A stretch of DNA of 64,000 nucleotides from Rufibacter hautae (GCF_008271695.1 NZ_VKKY01000003.1:558001-622000); one strand, 5' to 3'. Positions 51,351 through 59,454 are shown, counted from the stretch's first letter. The notes: generated by a model not told the origin, from the letters alone. Numbers and translations: made by a program.

Positions 51351-51932
51351 CTATTGCTTTTTCTTCTCTTCGGTGGCAATCAGCTGCTGGAGTTTGGCTA
51401 AGTCGGTGTCCAGTTTCTTCAGCTCGGTTTGACTGGGCTTGTTCTGAACGGTTTTTTGCAGGAGCTCGCCCTTTTGCTGCAGTACCCGCTGTTTTTCCTG
51501 GAGAAGCCGGAGGCGGTCGTTCATCTGCTGGGCTTGCAGCAGCTGTTTGCCTATGCCCGTGGTGTCGCCGGTGACGGTGGTGCTTCTGTGCGTGATCACG
51601 GTGGTGCGGTGCATATTTCCCTTCAGGTCTACATGGTCGCCTTCGTTCAGCTGGATCGCCTCCCCGCCCGATGCCGTCAACGTGCCGTTTGGTTGCAGCG
51701 TAGCGCCGTTGGGGAAAGTCCGGGCCTGGGTCAAAGGAGTGAATTGCTGGCCGTTGATCTCCATCATTTTGCCGTTGCGCATGATAATGCCCTGCCGTAA
51801 CGGGGCTACGCTGGTTGTGGTGGTGCGGCCGCGCTCGCTTTTCCCGATGGAGGCATTCTGGGCCTGCGCCATCTCCGGGGCAAGAAGAACGCCTACAAAC
51901 AAGCCGCCGGCTAAAAGGTATCTATGTAGCAT
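51351..51932 (-). CDS. Exported protein with repeated Gly-Asn-Gly motif (DUF6799-like)
   Basis: 193 residues. Signal peptide to MAQAQ. The middle holds a two-part beta repeat (QGIIMRNGKMMEINGQQFT and FPNGATLQPNGTLTASGGEAI) of the kind I associate with the DUF6799 family; that name is from memory. The C-terminal third is a coiled coil with many Gln/Lys (LLQAQQMNDRLRLLQEKQRV). Periplasmic or surface; function unknown. Confidence 0.72.
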   Translation of the reverse strand: MLHRYLLAGGLFVGVLLAPEMAQAQNASIGKSERGRTTTTSVAPLRQGIIMRNGKMMEINGQQFTPLTQARTFPNGATLQPNGTLTASGGEAIQLNEGDHVDLKGNMHRTTVITHRSTTVTGDTTGIGKQLLQAQQMNDRLRLLQEKQRVLQQKGELLQKTVQNKPSQTELKKLDTDLAKLQQLIATEEKKKQ

Positions 51933-51955
51933 AAAGGTGATTGGTGGTTTTGGGT

Positions 51956-51991
51956 ATTTATACGATGATTTCTCTAAAACAGGCCGAAAAC
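51956..51991. repeat. Half-degenerate copy of the 36-nt palindromic repeat
   Basis: Only the right arm (CTAAAACAGGCCGAAAAC) is well kept; the left arm is eroded. Confidence 0.45.
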
Positions 51992-52007
51992 AGCCTTGCG
52001 CACTTGC

Positions 52008-52652
52008 TTACGCGTTGGCGCCTTTCCGGCGCTCCTGCCAGTACTGGAAGATGCCCGGAAGGATGGACAGCAGGATAATGACCGGAATGGCGTAGTGCAG
52101 ATAGTCCTTCAACTGCGGGAACTGCTGGCCCAGGTAATAGCTGGCCAGTACCAGCGAGCAGATCCAGAGGGCAGTGCCCATGCCGCTCAGGAGCAGAAAC
52201 CTGCCCATTTCCATGCCCGTGACCCCGGCCAGCAGCGGATTGAAGGTGCGCACCACCGGCACAAACTTGCCCAGCACAATGGCAGATTTGCCTTTCTCGC
52301 GGTAGAACTTCTCGGCGCGCTCCAGGTTCTTGCGCTTGAAGTACCAGGTATCCTGTTTCCGGTAAAGCTTCTTGCCCATCCGCCGGCCAATGGTGAAGCC
52401 CAGCAGATCGCCGGCTATGCCAGCAGCGGTCATGCTGACCAACAGCACCGCCAACGGAACGGAGAGCACATCGGCGCCCGCCAATAAACCGGTGGCCAGC
52501 AAAAGGGAGTCGCCCCCGGGAATGACCAAGCCAATGAGCAGGCCGGTTTCCAGGAACACGATGGCCAAGATAAGGGTGAGGCCGCCGTACCGGATCATGT
52601 TCTCAGGACTGGAGAACAGGTCTGCCCAGGAAACCAGAAAAATGTCTGCCAT
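52008..52652 (-). CDS. DedA family membrane protein
   Basis: 214 residues from the ATG at 52652 (MADIFLVSWADLFSS); the upstream in-frame ATG at 52688 adds a basic stretch without support. DedA/SNARE-associated family: FLETGLLIGLVIPGGDSLLL, GDLLGFTIGRRMGK, RAEKFYREKGKSAIVLGKFVPVVRTFNPLLAG (the conserved re-entrant region with Arg and Pro), and C-terminal hydrophobic helices. These are thought to flip undecaprenyl phosphate or phospholipids. Inner membrane. Divergent from marR. Confidence 0.9.
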   Translation of the reverse strand: MADIFLVSWADLFSSPENMIRYGGLTLILAIVFLETGLLIGLVIPGGDSLLLATGLLAGADVLSVPLAVLLVSMTAAGIAGDLLGFTIGRRMGKKLYRKQDTWYFKRKNLERAEKFYREKGKSAIVLGKFVPVVRTFNPLLAGVTGMEMGRFLLLSGMGTALWICSLVLASYYLGQQFPQLKDYLHYAIPVIILLSILPGIFQYWQERRKGANA

Positions 52653-52746
52653 GCGCCGTTTGGGAATAGATTCACGGGAAATACGCACGAAGGAAGCCGG
52701 ATGTTGGTAGTATCTTTGTGCCGGCCGCAGAAAAAGCCCCGCTAAG

Positions 52747-52777
52747 TTGCTGATTTTGCGGTAGGAACATATATTTG
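52747..52777 (+). promoter_or_regulatory. Bacteroidota-type promoter of marR-yceI
   Basis: TTG (52747-52749), 20 nt, TATATTTG (52770-52777), 28 nt upstream of the marR ATG. Confidence 0.65.
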
Positions 52778-52804
52778 AGTATTGCCTGAAGCCTGGAGAT
52801 CAAG

Positions 52805-53254
52805 ATGAAAATAGAAGAAGAAATTAAGCAGAGTGTTTTCAAGGATGTTTACCAGAAAGCGTACATCAACATGGTCTACACTTCCAACTGGCTGGAGCAA
52901 AGGCAGTCTGCTATGTTCAAGTCTTACGGGGTCACGCTGCCGCAGTACAACGTGCTGCGCATCCTGCGGGGGCAGTTTCCCAAGCCGGCCACGGTGAACC
53001 TGCTCATTGACCGCATGCTGGACAAAACCTCCAACGCCTCGCGCATTGTAGACAAACTGGAGGCCAAGGAACTGGTCACCCGCGAGCAGTGCCCCACAGA
53101 CCGCCGCACCGTAGACATCCTCATCACCCAGAAAGGCCTGGACCTGCTCACCGAGATGGACGGTCTGGGCAACGCAGGCTTCACCGGCCTGAACAACCTG
53201 ACTGAGGAAGAGGCCGAGATTTTAAATAACCTCCTGGACAAAGTCAGAAGCTGA
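52805..53254 (+). CDS. MarR-family transcriptional regulator
   Basis: 149 residues. Winged helix-turn-helix of the MarR family: QYNVLRILRG, VNLLIDRMLDKTSNASRIVDKLEAK (recognition region about 60-84), and the wing EQCPTDRRTVDILITQKG. The dimerising helices are at both ends. No conserved sensing cysteine, so it is more likely ligand-responsive than OhrR-like. The yceI gene follows after 59 bp, and the pair likely shares the promoter at 52747. Confidence 0.9.
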   Translation: MKIEEEIKQSVFKDVYQKAYINMVYTSNWLEQRQSAMFKSYGVTLPQYNVLRILRGQFPKPATVNLLIDRMLDKTSNASRIVDKLEAKELVTREQCPTDRRTVDILITQKGLDLLTEMDGLGNAGFTGLNNLTEEEAEILNNLLDKVRS

Positions 53255-53313
53255 AATTTTCATACCTTATAGCGTTAAAGCATTTTATACTAACCCACTT
53301 ACCCTTTATTTCC

Positions 53314-53988
53314 ATGAAAAAAGTTTTCCTCTCTGTTTTGGTAGCGGCCGCTGTAGGGGTTTCTGCCTTTAATATGGCGGCACCAGGTACGCCGGCCAAG
53401 GTAAAAGCCGCTAAAACCGTGGTTGCCGCTGCCGTGCAGAACTACAAAGTGATTCCCGCCGAAAGCAAAATCACCTGGACTGGCCGCAAAGTAACCGGCG
53501 AGCACACCGGCAACATCGCCCTGGCCAGCGGCACCATTCTCATGGACAAAGCGAACCTGCGCGGCGGAACCTTCATCATGGACATGACCTCCATCACCAA
53601 TACTGACCTGCAGGGCGGTTCCAACAAAAGACTCGTAGACCACCTTCGGTCAGACGATTTCTTCTCAGTGGAGAAAAACCCTACGGCCAAGTTCGCCATC
53701 ACCAACCTGACACCCAAGCAGAATGCCAAAGGCGATGCCGCCAACTACACCATCACCGGCGATCTTACCATCAAAGGCATCACCAACCAGATCTCCTTCC
53801 CGGCGCTGGTAACCGTGAAAAAAGGCGTAGCCACCGCCAAAGCCAACCTGAAGTTTGACCGCACCAAGTGGGACATCAAGTTCCGCTCCGGCAATTTCTT
53901 TGAGAACCTCGGTGACAAAGCCATCATGGATGACGTGGAACTGAACATTGAGCTGGTGGCCAAACAAGAGGCAGTAGCCAAGAAGTAA
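53314..53988 (+). CDS. YceI-family lipid-binding periplasmic protein
   Basis: 224 residues. Signal peptide (MKKVFLSVLVAAAVGVSAF). YceI/lipocalin-like barrel: YKVIPAESKITWTGRKVTGEHTG, DMTSITNTDL, LVDHLRSDDFFSVEKNPTAKF, GDLTIKGITNQISFP, FDRTKWDIKFRSGNFF. These proteins bind polyisoprenoid or other apolar ligands in the periplasm. Follows marR on the same strand and ends in a strong terminator. Confidence 0.92.
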   Translation: MKKVFLSVLVAAAVGVSAFNMAAPGTPAKVKAAKTVVAAAVQNYKVIPAESKITWTGRKVTGEHTGNIALASGTILMDKANLRGGTFIMDMTSITNTDLQGGSNKRLVDHLRSDDFFSVEKNPTAKFAITNLTPKQNAKGDAANYTITGDLTIKGITNQISFPALVTVKKGVATAKANLKFDRTKWDIKFRSGNFFENLGDKAIMDDVELNIELVAKQEAVAKK

Positions 53989-54001
53989 GCCAGCGAACCA
54001 T

Positions 54002-54050
54002 AAAAAAAATCGGCTAAGATCTTAACAAAAGGTCTTAGCCGATTTTTTTT
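54002..54050. terminator. 18-bp terminator of marR-yceI
   Basis: Eight A/T pairs around the ATCGGCTAAGA / TCTTAGCCGAT core, loop of 13 nt. Confidence 0.88.
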
Positions 54051-54082
54051 ATTCCCTGTTTTTCGAAAACATGCCTCAATCT
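54046..54082. repeat. Degenerate copy of the 36-nt palindromic repeat
   Basis: The TTCCCTGTTTTTCGAAAAC core is kept. Directly abuts the yceI terminator. Confidence 0.5.
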
Positions 54083-54152
54083 GAAGCACAGAACCGGTTT
54101 CTAAAAGCGAAGTACCCCAAAGATCGGCCTTCCGAGTCAGTAGCCGATAATT

Positions 54153-54178
54153 CCCCCCTCCTGGGAGGGGTGGGGTGG
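54153..54178. repeat. C/G-rich repeat fragment
   Basis: CCCCCCTCC-TGGG-AGGGG followed by TGGGGTGGG; related to the ends of the 139-bp element at 39108. Confidence 0.55.
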
Positions 54179-54185
54179 GTTCCCT

Positions 54186-54221
54186 CTTTTGAGCCCATTT
54201 CCAGAAAATCAGCCCGAAAAC
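54186..54221. repeat. Copy of the 36-nt palindromic repeat
   Basis: CTTTTGAGCCCATTTCC then AGAAAATCAGCCCGAAAAC, 36 nt. Confidence 0.7.
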
Positions 54222-54288
54222 GAAAACCCGGAAGCTTAGCTTTCTGGGCCATGCTTCCGGGTTTTGGCACTCCAGGAAATGGATAAAA

Positions 54289-54510
54289 TTATAGGGTGTT
54301 CTTTACCAGAGACCTATTGTAATCAGGTTCCCAGTCATTGATGGGCAGGCAGATGCCTGGTGGAAGGTCCAGATCGGGTAAACCATCGTTGATTGGTTCG
54401 CCTCCGTCATCGTCATTGTCATCTTGCGGCGGTACGCTCATTCTTTTACGTGGGGCCAGCGCCAAAAAGGCAATCAAGGCAAACATGGCCAAAGAGTATA
54501 CAATCATCAT
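54289..54510 (-). CDS. Small acidic membrane protein of unknown function
   Basis: 73 residues. One N-terminal helix (MMIVYSLAMFALIAFLALAP), then PRKRMS on the inside and a long acidic, proline-rich tail (DDNDDDGGEPINDG ... LPDLDLPPGICLP). Coding is plausible from the amphipathic order and codon use, but no family is known to me. Divergent from the TPP-riboswitch transcript. Confidence 0.5.
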   Translation of the reverse strand: MMIVYSLAMFALIAFLALAPRKRMSVPPQDDNDDDGGEPINDGLPDLDLPPGICLPINDWEPDYNRSLVKNTL

Positions 54511-54641
54511 AAAATCCGATGAATTAAAAGTCTCACATCACATCCACAGCCGGGTTGGCGACTCTTTTCTGTTCAACGTATGGGGGCCGTGCTATGTTGA
54601 CTGATGAAGCAAAAAAATATTTGAAGTTCTTTCTGGCTTCA

Positions 54642-54672
54642 TTGGTTTTGCAGGAAGACGGGCGTAGCTTTG
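54642..54672 (+). promoter_or_regulatory. Bacteroidota-type promoter upstream of the TPP riboswitch
   Basis: TTG (54642-54644), 20 nt, TAGCTTTG (54665-54672). The transcript would begin right at the riboswitch. Confidence 0.7.
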
Positions 54673-54679
54673 CCTCAGT

Positions 54680-54752
54680 TTAGGGGTGCCTTAATATAAC
54701 GGGCTGAGATCATACCCATTGAACCTGATCCGGGTAATGCCGGCGAAGGGAA
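54680..54752 (+). promoter_or_regulatory. TPP riboswitch (THI element)
   Basis: The conserved parts are unmistakable: GGGGTGCC, then GGCTGAGATCATACCCATTG, GAACCTGATCCGGGTAATG and CCGGCGAAGGGA. It binds thiamin pyrophosphate and lowers expression of the following receptor gene, whose start is about 80 nt downstream. The stretch between may carry the expression platform. Confidence 0.95.
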
Positions 54753-54830
54753 AAACAAGGGAACAAAACAGAGTGGGAGCACCGGCCCCTGGTGGCTCCT
54801 GGTTGTTTTATCTATTTTTCACTTTTTCAC

Positions 54831-57266
54831 ATGAAAAAAGCTTTAGCCCTTCTTCTGGGCTGCCTGCTGCCGTGGTTTGCCATGGCACAGAACACGTTGT
54901 CTGGCCGCGTAGTAGATGCTGCCACAAAGGCTCCGCTTACCGGTAGCACCGTCACCTTGGGGACCAGCCACCGCGCCACCCTCACCGATGCCTCCGGCCG
55001 ATTCACTTTCTCCAACCTGCCTACCGGCGATTACCATCTGCAGATCAGCTACCTGGGCTACGCTAACGCCACCCAGACCGTCACGGTGCCAACTTCGGCT
55101 CCGCTGGATTTCAGCCTTACCCGCACCAGCGTGGCCACCAAGGAAGTTCTGGTAACGGCCACCCGCGCGAATGAGAAAACCGGAACCACCTACACCAACG
55201 TGGGCAAACAGGAACTGGAGAGCCGCAATTTTGGGCAAGATTTGCCTTACCTGCTGGAAAACACCCCTTCTCTGGTGACTAATTCAGATGCCGGGGCCGG
55301 GGTAGGCTACACCAGCATGCGCATCAGGGGTTCAGACATCACCCGCATCAACGTGACCGTGAACGGAATACCGGTGAATGACGCCGAGAGCCACGGCGTT
55401 TTCTTCGTGAACATGCCAGATTTTGCCTCCTCGCTGCAGGATGTGCAGATCCAGCGCGGCGTGGGCACCTCGTCTAACGGACCAGGAGCCTTCGGCGCCA
55501 GCCTGAACCTGCAGACTCAGGATGCCAGCCCTGAGGCCTACGCCCGCACCGACAACGCCTATGGGTCTTACAACACCTGGAAAAACAACGTGCAGTTTGG
55601 CACCGGCCTTCTGGGCGGAAAGTTTGCCGTGGACGGGCGTTTGTCAAGAATCACCTCAGATGGCTACATTGACCGGGCCTCCTCTAACCTGAAATCGTTC
55701 TACTTGTCTGGAGGGTATTATGGCGCCAAGGATTTGCTCAAGCTAGTGGTGTTTGGCGGCCACGAGGTAACGTACCAGGCCTGGAACGGGGTAGACGAGG
55801 AAACCCTGAAAACCGACCGCACCTTCAACTCCGCCGGCACCGATTACGGCAGCACCGATATCCCCTATGACAACGAGGTAGACGATTACCAGCAGTACCA
55901 CTACCAATTGCACTACGCCCACGAGTTCAGCCGGGCCCTTACCTTGAATGCCGCCCTGCATTACACCCGCGGGTTTGGGTTCTATGAGCAGTTCAAGGTG
56001 AACGAGCGCCTCACCAACTACAACATTCCGCCTATAATGGCAGGCGGGACGGCTATCACCCGCACCGACCTGGTAAGCCGCAAATGGCTGGACAATGACT
56101 TCTACGGCAGCACTTTCTCTTTTCAGTACAACGGGCAGGGCAAACTGTCGGCGGTGTTGGGCGGCGGCTGGAACCGCTACGCCGGAGACCACTTTGGCGA
56201 AGTGATTTGGGCGCAGTACGCCTCCACCATCCGGCCGCGCCACCGTTACTACGAGGGCGATGCCCAGAAAACCGATTTCAACGTGTATGGCAAGGCCACG
56301 CTCCAAGCCACCGAGAAACTGAGCCTTTTCGGGGATATCCAGCTCCGGACGGTAGATTACAAAGTTGACGGGACAGATGATGACCAGCGCGACGTCACCA
56401 ACCGCGCCGATTACCGGTTCTTCAACCCGAAAGCGGGCGTTACGTACGCTTTCTCCAGCCAGAACAGCCTGTACGCCTCGGTGGCGGTTGGGCACCGCGA
56501 GCCTACCCGCTCAGACTTCGTGGACCGTCCGGTCAATGACAAGGCCCGGGCAGAGCGCATGATTGACTACGAAGCCGGTTATCGCCTGAATTATCCGCTG
56601 GGAGAGTTGAACGGCCTGCCGCTGCGCTTTACTACTGATCTGACCTACTTCTACATGGACTACAAAGACCAACTGGTGCTTACCGGTCAGCTCAACAACG
56701 TAGGAACGGCCCTCAGAACCAACATCCCGGAAAGCTACCGCACCGGTGCCGAACTGGCCGCCGGCGTGGGGTTGGGTGAACTGGCGCGCCTTTCTACCAA
56801 CTTCTCTTTGAGCCGCAACCGCATCAAGCAGTTCACCGAGACCCTGCCCATTGACTACAACCCCGAAGATGTGGTGGTGAACCAGTATGACGAGACCACC
56901 ATCGCGTACTCGCCCAGCTTCGTGACGTCTACCCAACTGGAGGTGCAGCCTTTGACCGGACTGCGGTTCGCGTTCCAGTTCAAGACCGTGAGTGAGCAGT
57001 TCCTGGACAACACCGGTAGCCAAAACCGCCGCATCCGACCTTACGAGGTGGGCGATGCCCGCGTGTTCTACCGTTTCCAGCCGGTGAACTGGATGAAAGA
57101 AGTGGAACTGGGCTTGCTGGTGAACAACGTCTTCAACGAAGAGTACGAAGCCAACGGCTACACCTTCACCGAGCTGTACGCCGGAGACACCAACCGCCAT
57201 GACTACAACTACTATTTCCCGCAGGCGCCTCGCAACTTCATGGCCCAGATCAGCCTTCGTTTCTAG
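54831..57266 (+). CDS. TonB-dependent receptor under TPP control (thiamin uptake candidate)
   Basis: 811 residues from the ATG at 54831 (MKKALALLLGCLLPWFAMAQ, signal peptide). A carboxypeptidase-regulatory-like domain (about 22-100), then EVLVTATRANEKTG (TonB box), plug with MRIRGSDITRINVTVNGIPVND, and a barrel ending QISLRF. The TPP riboswitch ties it to thiamin or a thiamin precursor; receptors of this kind with THI elements were predicted earlier in Bacteroidota, there usually next to PnuT. No PnuT or thi gene is adjacent here. The stop codon lies inside a 36-nt palindrome. Confidence 0.92.
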   Translation: MKKALALLLGCLLPWFAMAQNTLSGRVVDAATKAPLTGSTVTLGTSHRATLTDASGRFTFSNLPTGDYHLQISYLGYANATQTVTVPTSAPLDFSLTRTSVATKEVLVTATRANEKTGTTYTNVGKQELESRNFGQDLPYLLENTPSLVTNSDAGAGVGYTSMRIRGSDITRINVTVNGIPVNDAESHGVFFVNMPDFASSLQDVQIQRGVGTSSNGPGAFGASLNLQTQDASPEAYARTDNAYGSYNTWKNNVQFGTGLLGGKFAVDGRLSRITSDGYIDRASSNLKSFYLSGGYYGAKDLLKLVVFGGHEVTYQAWNGVDEETLKTDRTFNSAGTDYGSTDIPYDNEVDDYQQYHYQLHYAHEFSRALTLNAALHYTRGFGFYEQFKVNERLTNYNIPPIMAGGTAITRTDLVSRKWLDNDFYGSTFSFQYNGQGKLSAVLGGGWNRYAGDHFGEVIWAQYASTIRPRHRYYEGDAQKTDFNVYGKATLQATEKLSLFGDIQLRTVDYKVDGTDDDQRDVTNRADYRFFNPKAGVTYAFSSQNSLYASVAVGHREPTRSDFVDRPVNDKARAERMIDYEAGYRLNYPLGELNGLPLRFTTDLTYFYMDYKDQLVLTGQLNNVGTALRTNIPESYRTGAELAAGVGLGELARLSTNFSLSRNRIKQFTETLPIDYNPEDVVVNQYDETTIAYSPSFVTSTQLEVQPLTGLRFAFQFKTVSEQFLDNTGSQNRRIRPYEVGDARVFYRFQPVNWMKEVELGLLVNNVFNEEYEANGYTFTELYAGDTNRHDYNYYFPQAPRNFMAQISLRF

Positions 57267-57293
57267 GCCGTTTTCAGAAAAATAGGTCAAAAC
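57259..57293. repeat. Copy of the 36-nt palindromic repeat overlapping a stop codon
   Basis: GTTTCTAGGCCGTTTTC then AGAAAAATAGGTCAAAAC, 35 nt. It includes the last codon and TAG of the receptor gene and runs into the terminator. Confidence 0.7.
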
Positions 57294-57333
57294 AGAAATC
57301 CCTGGTAGTTCGCGCTGCCGGGGATTTCTGTTT
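57290..57333. terminator. 13-bp terminator of the TonB receptor gene
   Basis: AAACAGAAATCCC / GGGATTTCTGTTT with a partly paired 18-nt loop. Same AACAGAAATCCC start as the terminator at 46828. Confidence 0.8.
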
Positions 57334-57349
57334 AAGGCCTAACGAGGCC

Positions 57350-57597
57350 GCTGGCGCGAGCTTCCAGCTCGTGTCCGCACGCATTTCTGAACGATTAATC
57401 CCGATTTGTCATCCTGAAAGGACCTTGTGGGCAAACTAAATAGGCGTTGAAGTAAGCGCTATTAAAGTTGTCTCACAAGATCTTTCCAAGATGACAAAAG
57501 AGGGGGAGGCTTTGATAGGCCAGAAAGCTTAATTTCTGAAAAGCAGGAAAGAACCATCTGGAATGCCTGCGGACACGAACCAGAGGCTCGCGCCAGC
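57350..57597. repeat. Composite nested inverted-repeat element, copy 2 (248 bp)
   Basis: GCTGGCGCGAGC (57350-57361) pairs with 57586-57597. Both ends continue with GTGTCCGCAC/GCGGACAC. Inside lie the TTTGTCATCCTGAAAGG arm (57406-57422) and its inverted partner (57468-57500). Same architecture as 5888-6090 with a longer right spacer. Confidence 0.8.
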
Positions 57598-57641
57598 TAA
57601 AAAGGCATGGCTTATCTCTCTATGGACTGCCTTCTGCTTCT

Positions 57642-57677
57642 ATTTTTCGCCTGTTTTCCGGAAAACAACACAAAAAC
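57642..57677. repeat. Copy of the 36-nt palindromic repeat
   Basis: ATTTTTCGCCTGTTTTCC then GGAAAACAACACAAAAAC, 36 nt. Confidence 0.75.
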
Positions 57678-57719
57678 GAACAGCGAAATCGATGGCGTGA
57701 AAGGTTTTGCTAACAAGTG

Positions 57720-57750
57720 TTGGCGGAGGTGCGGTTTCTTGTTAAGTTTG
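57720..57750 (+). promoter_or_regulatory. Bacteroidota-type promoter of the acyl-CoA dehydrogenase
   Basis: TTG (57720-57722), 20 nt, TAAGTTTG (57743-57750), 32 nt upstream of the ATG. Confidence 0.68.
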
Positions 57751-57781
57751 GAAACAGACATCGCAGTTAATCCCACAAATT

Positions 57782-58960
57782 ATGGCTTCAGACAACTCCG
57801 GCGCCCCAGACTATTTCAACATAGACGACCTGCTCACCGATGAGCACAAGCTCATCCGGCAGACCATGCGCGATTTCGTGAAGCGCGAAATCTCTCCCAA
57901 TATTGAGAAGTGGGCGCAGGACGCGCACTTTCCGTCTGAGATTGTGCCCAAGTTTGGCGAGGTGGGGGCTTTCGGCCCAACGATTCCCACGGAGTACGGC
58001 GGCGGCGGGCTGGACTACATCAGCTACGGCATCATCATGCAGGAGATTGAGCGCGGCGATTCTGGCATGCGGTCCACGGCCTCGGTGCAGGGTTCGCTGG
58101 TGATGTACCCCATCTACGCCTACGGATCTGAGGAACAGCGCCGGAAATACCTGCCCAAACTAGCCTCCGGTGAGTGGCTGGGCTGTTTCGGGTTGACCGA
58201 GCCGGATTTCGGGTCTAACCCGGGCGGCATGGTCACCAACATCAAAGACATGGGCGACCATTACCTACTCAACGGCGCCAAACTCTGGATCTCCAACTCT
58301 CCCGAGAGCCAGGTGGCTGTGGTGTGGGCCAAAAACGAGGAGGGTCGCATCAAAGGCCTGATTGTGGAGCGCGGCATGGAAGGCTTCACCACCCCCGAGA
58401 TCCACAACAAATGGAGTCTGCGCGCCTCCACCACCGGCGAGCTGGTGTTTGATAACGTGAAAGTGCCCAAAGAGAACCTGCTGCCCAACATTGACGGCCT
58501 CAAAGGTCCATTGGGTTGCCTGGACTCGGCGCGCTACGGCATTTCCTGGGGAGCCATTGGGGCAGCTATTGACTGCTATGAATCGGCGCTGAACTACGCC
58601 AAACAGCGCATCCAGTTTGATAAACCTATCGCTTCGTTCCAGCTTATCCAGAAGAAACTGGCCGAGATGGTCACCGAGATCACCAAAGCCCAGCTCATGG
58701 TTTGGCGTCTGGGCATGCTCAAAAACGAAGGCAAAGCCACTACCCAGCAGATTTCCATGGCCAAGCGCAACAGCGTAGACATGGCCTTGCACGTGGCCCG
58801 CGAAGCACGCCAAATTCACGGTGGCATGGGCATTACGGGCGAGTACCCCATCATGCGCCACATGATGAACCTGGAAAGCGTGATCACCTACGAAGGCACC
58901 CACGACATCCACCTGCTCATCACCGGCGCCGATATTACCGGCATCCAAGCTTTTAAATAG
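57782..58960 (+). CDS. Acyl-CoA dehydrogenase, glutaryl-CoA dehydrogenase-like
   Basis: 392 residues, FAD enzyme. Motifs: GCFGLTEPDFGSNPGGM (about 139-155), KLWISNSPESQ, the LRASTTGELVFDNVKVP stretch typical of the glutaryl-CoA dehydrogenase branch, RQIHGGMGITGEYPIMRH, and the catalytic glutamate in TYEGTHDIH (Glu371). It would oxidise glutaryl-CoA or another short acyl-CoA in amino-acid breakdown. No partner genes nearby. The following small gene begins one base after its stop. Confidence 0.88.
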   Translation: MASDNSGAPDYFNIDDLLTDEHKLIRQTMRDFVKREISPNIEKWAQDAHFPSEIVPKFGEVGAFGPTIPTEYGGGGLDYISYGIIMQEIERGDSGMRSTASVQGSLVMYPIYAYGSEEQRRKYLPKLASGEWLGCFGLTEPDFGSNPGGMVTNIKDMGDHYLLNGAKLWISNSPESQVAVVWAKNEEGRIKGLIVERGMEGFTTPEIHNKWSLRASTTGELVFDNVKVPKENLLPNIDGLKGPLGCLDSARYGISWGAIGAAIDCYESALNYAKQRIQFDKPIASFQLIQKKLAEMVTEITKAQLMVWRLGMLKNEGKATTQQISMAKRNSVDMALHVAREARQIHGGMGITGEYPIMRHMMNLESVITYEGTHDIHLLITGADITGIQAFK

Positions 58961-58961
58961 T

Positions 58962-59396
58962 TTGAAAGAAGATGAGAAGACAGAGCAGAGAAAAAGCTGG
59001 CGGTTCCGCTGGCTTAGTATGCTGTTCGGATTCTCACACTTAGAATACCTGAAAGGCCTTTGGCTGGAACAAAAGTTTCCTAACGAAATTGGGTTCTACT
59101 CAGAAGACATATGTAAATACTTCAATGACTTGGGTATTGAGGATAACTACAGGACTCAGTTCCAAAATGGATTCATTTCTGACAAAGAATTAGAGACTAT
59201 CCTTTCTTTTCATACCTCCCTTGACCATTATGATGAGAAGAATAAAACTGAATTAGAAATTTTGAATGATCCGCAATGGCTCAATATTGTAAGTGAGGGA
59301 AATAAAGCTTGGGCAGGCCTGAAAAAGATTAATACTGATCCGCAGGAACTGAAACACATAGAAGAAATGGAGAAGAGGTATCTTGATCAGCCATAA
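58962..59396 (+). CDS. Small protein of unknown function downstream of acyl-CoA dehydrogenase
   Basis: 144 residues if started at the TTG at 58962, one base after the dehydrogenase stop; the next in-frame ATG is residue 20. Cytoplasmic, charged, rich in Glu/Lys/Trp: SHLEYLKGLWLEQKFPNEIG, then LGIEDNYRTQFQNGFISDKELETIL. More AT-rich than its neighbour. The TTG start and the tight spacing suggest translational coupling. No family recognised. Confidence 0.55.
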   Translation: MKEDEKTEQRKSWRFRWLSMLFGFSHLEYLKGLWLEQKFPNEIGFYSEDICKYFNDLGIEDNYRTQFQNGFISDKELETILSFHTSLDHYDEKNKTELEILNDPQWLNIVSEGNKAWAGLKKINTDPQELKHIEEMEKRYLDQP

Positions 59397-59454
59397 GACC
59401 AACATACTTATTGTAAACAAGAAAGGCAGTTGCGAAAACGTGGCTGCCTTTCTT

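Noticed and set aside
54071-54286. Frames on both strands between yceI and the small membrane protein
   Set aside because: The interval consists of a terminator, two palindromes and a C/G-rich repeat.
57607-57843. 78-codon plus-strand frame before acyl-CoA dehydrogenase
   Set aside because: It includes a 36-nt palindrome and the promoter, and overlaps the true start of the dehydrogenase in another frame.
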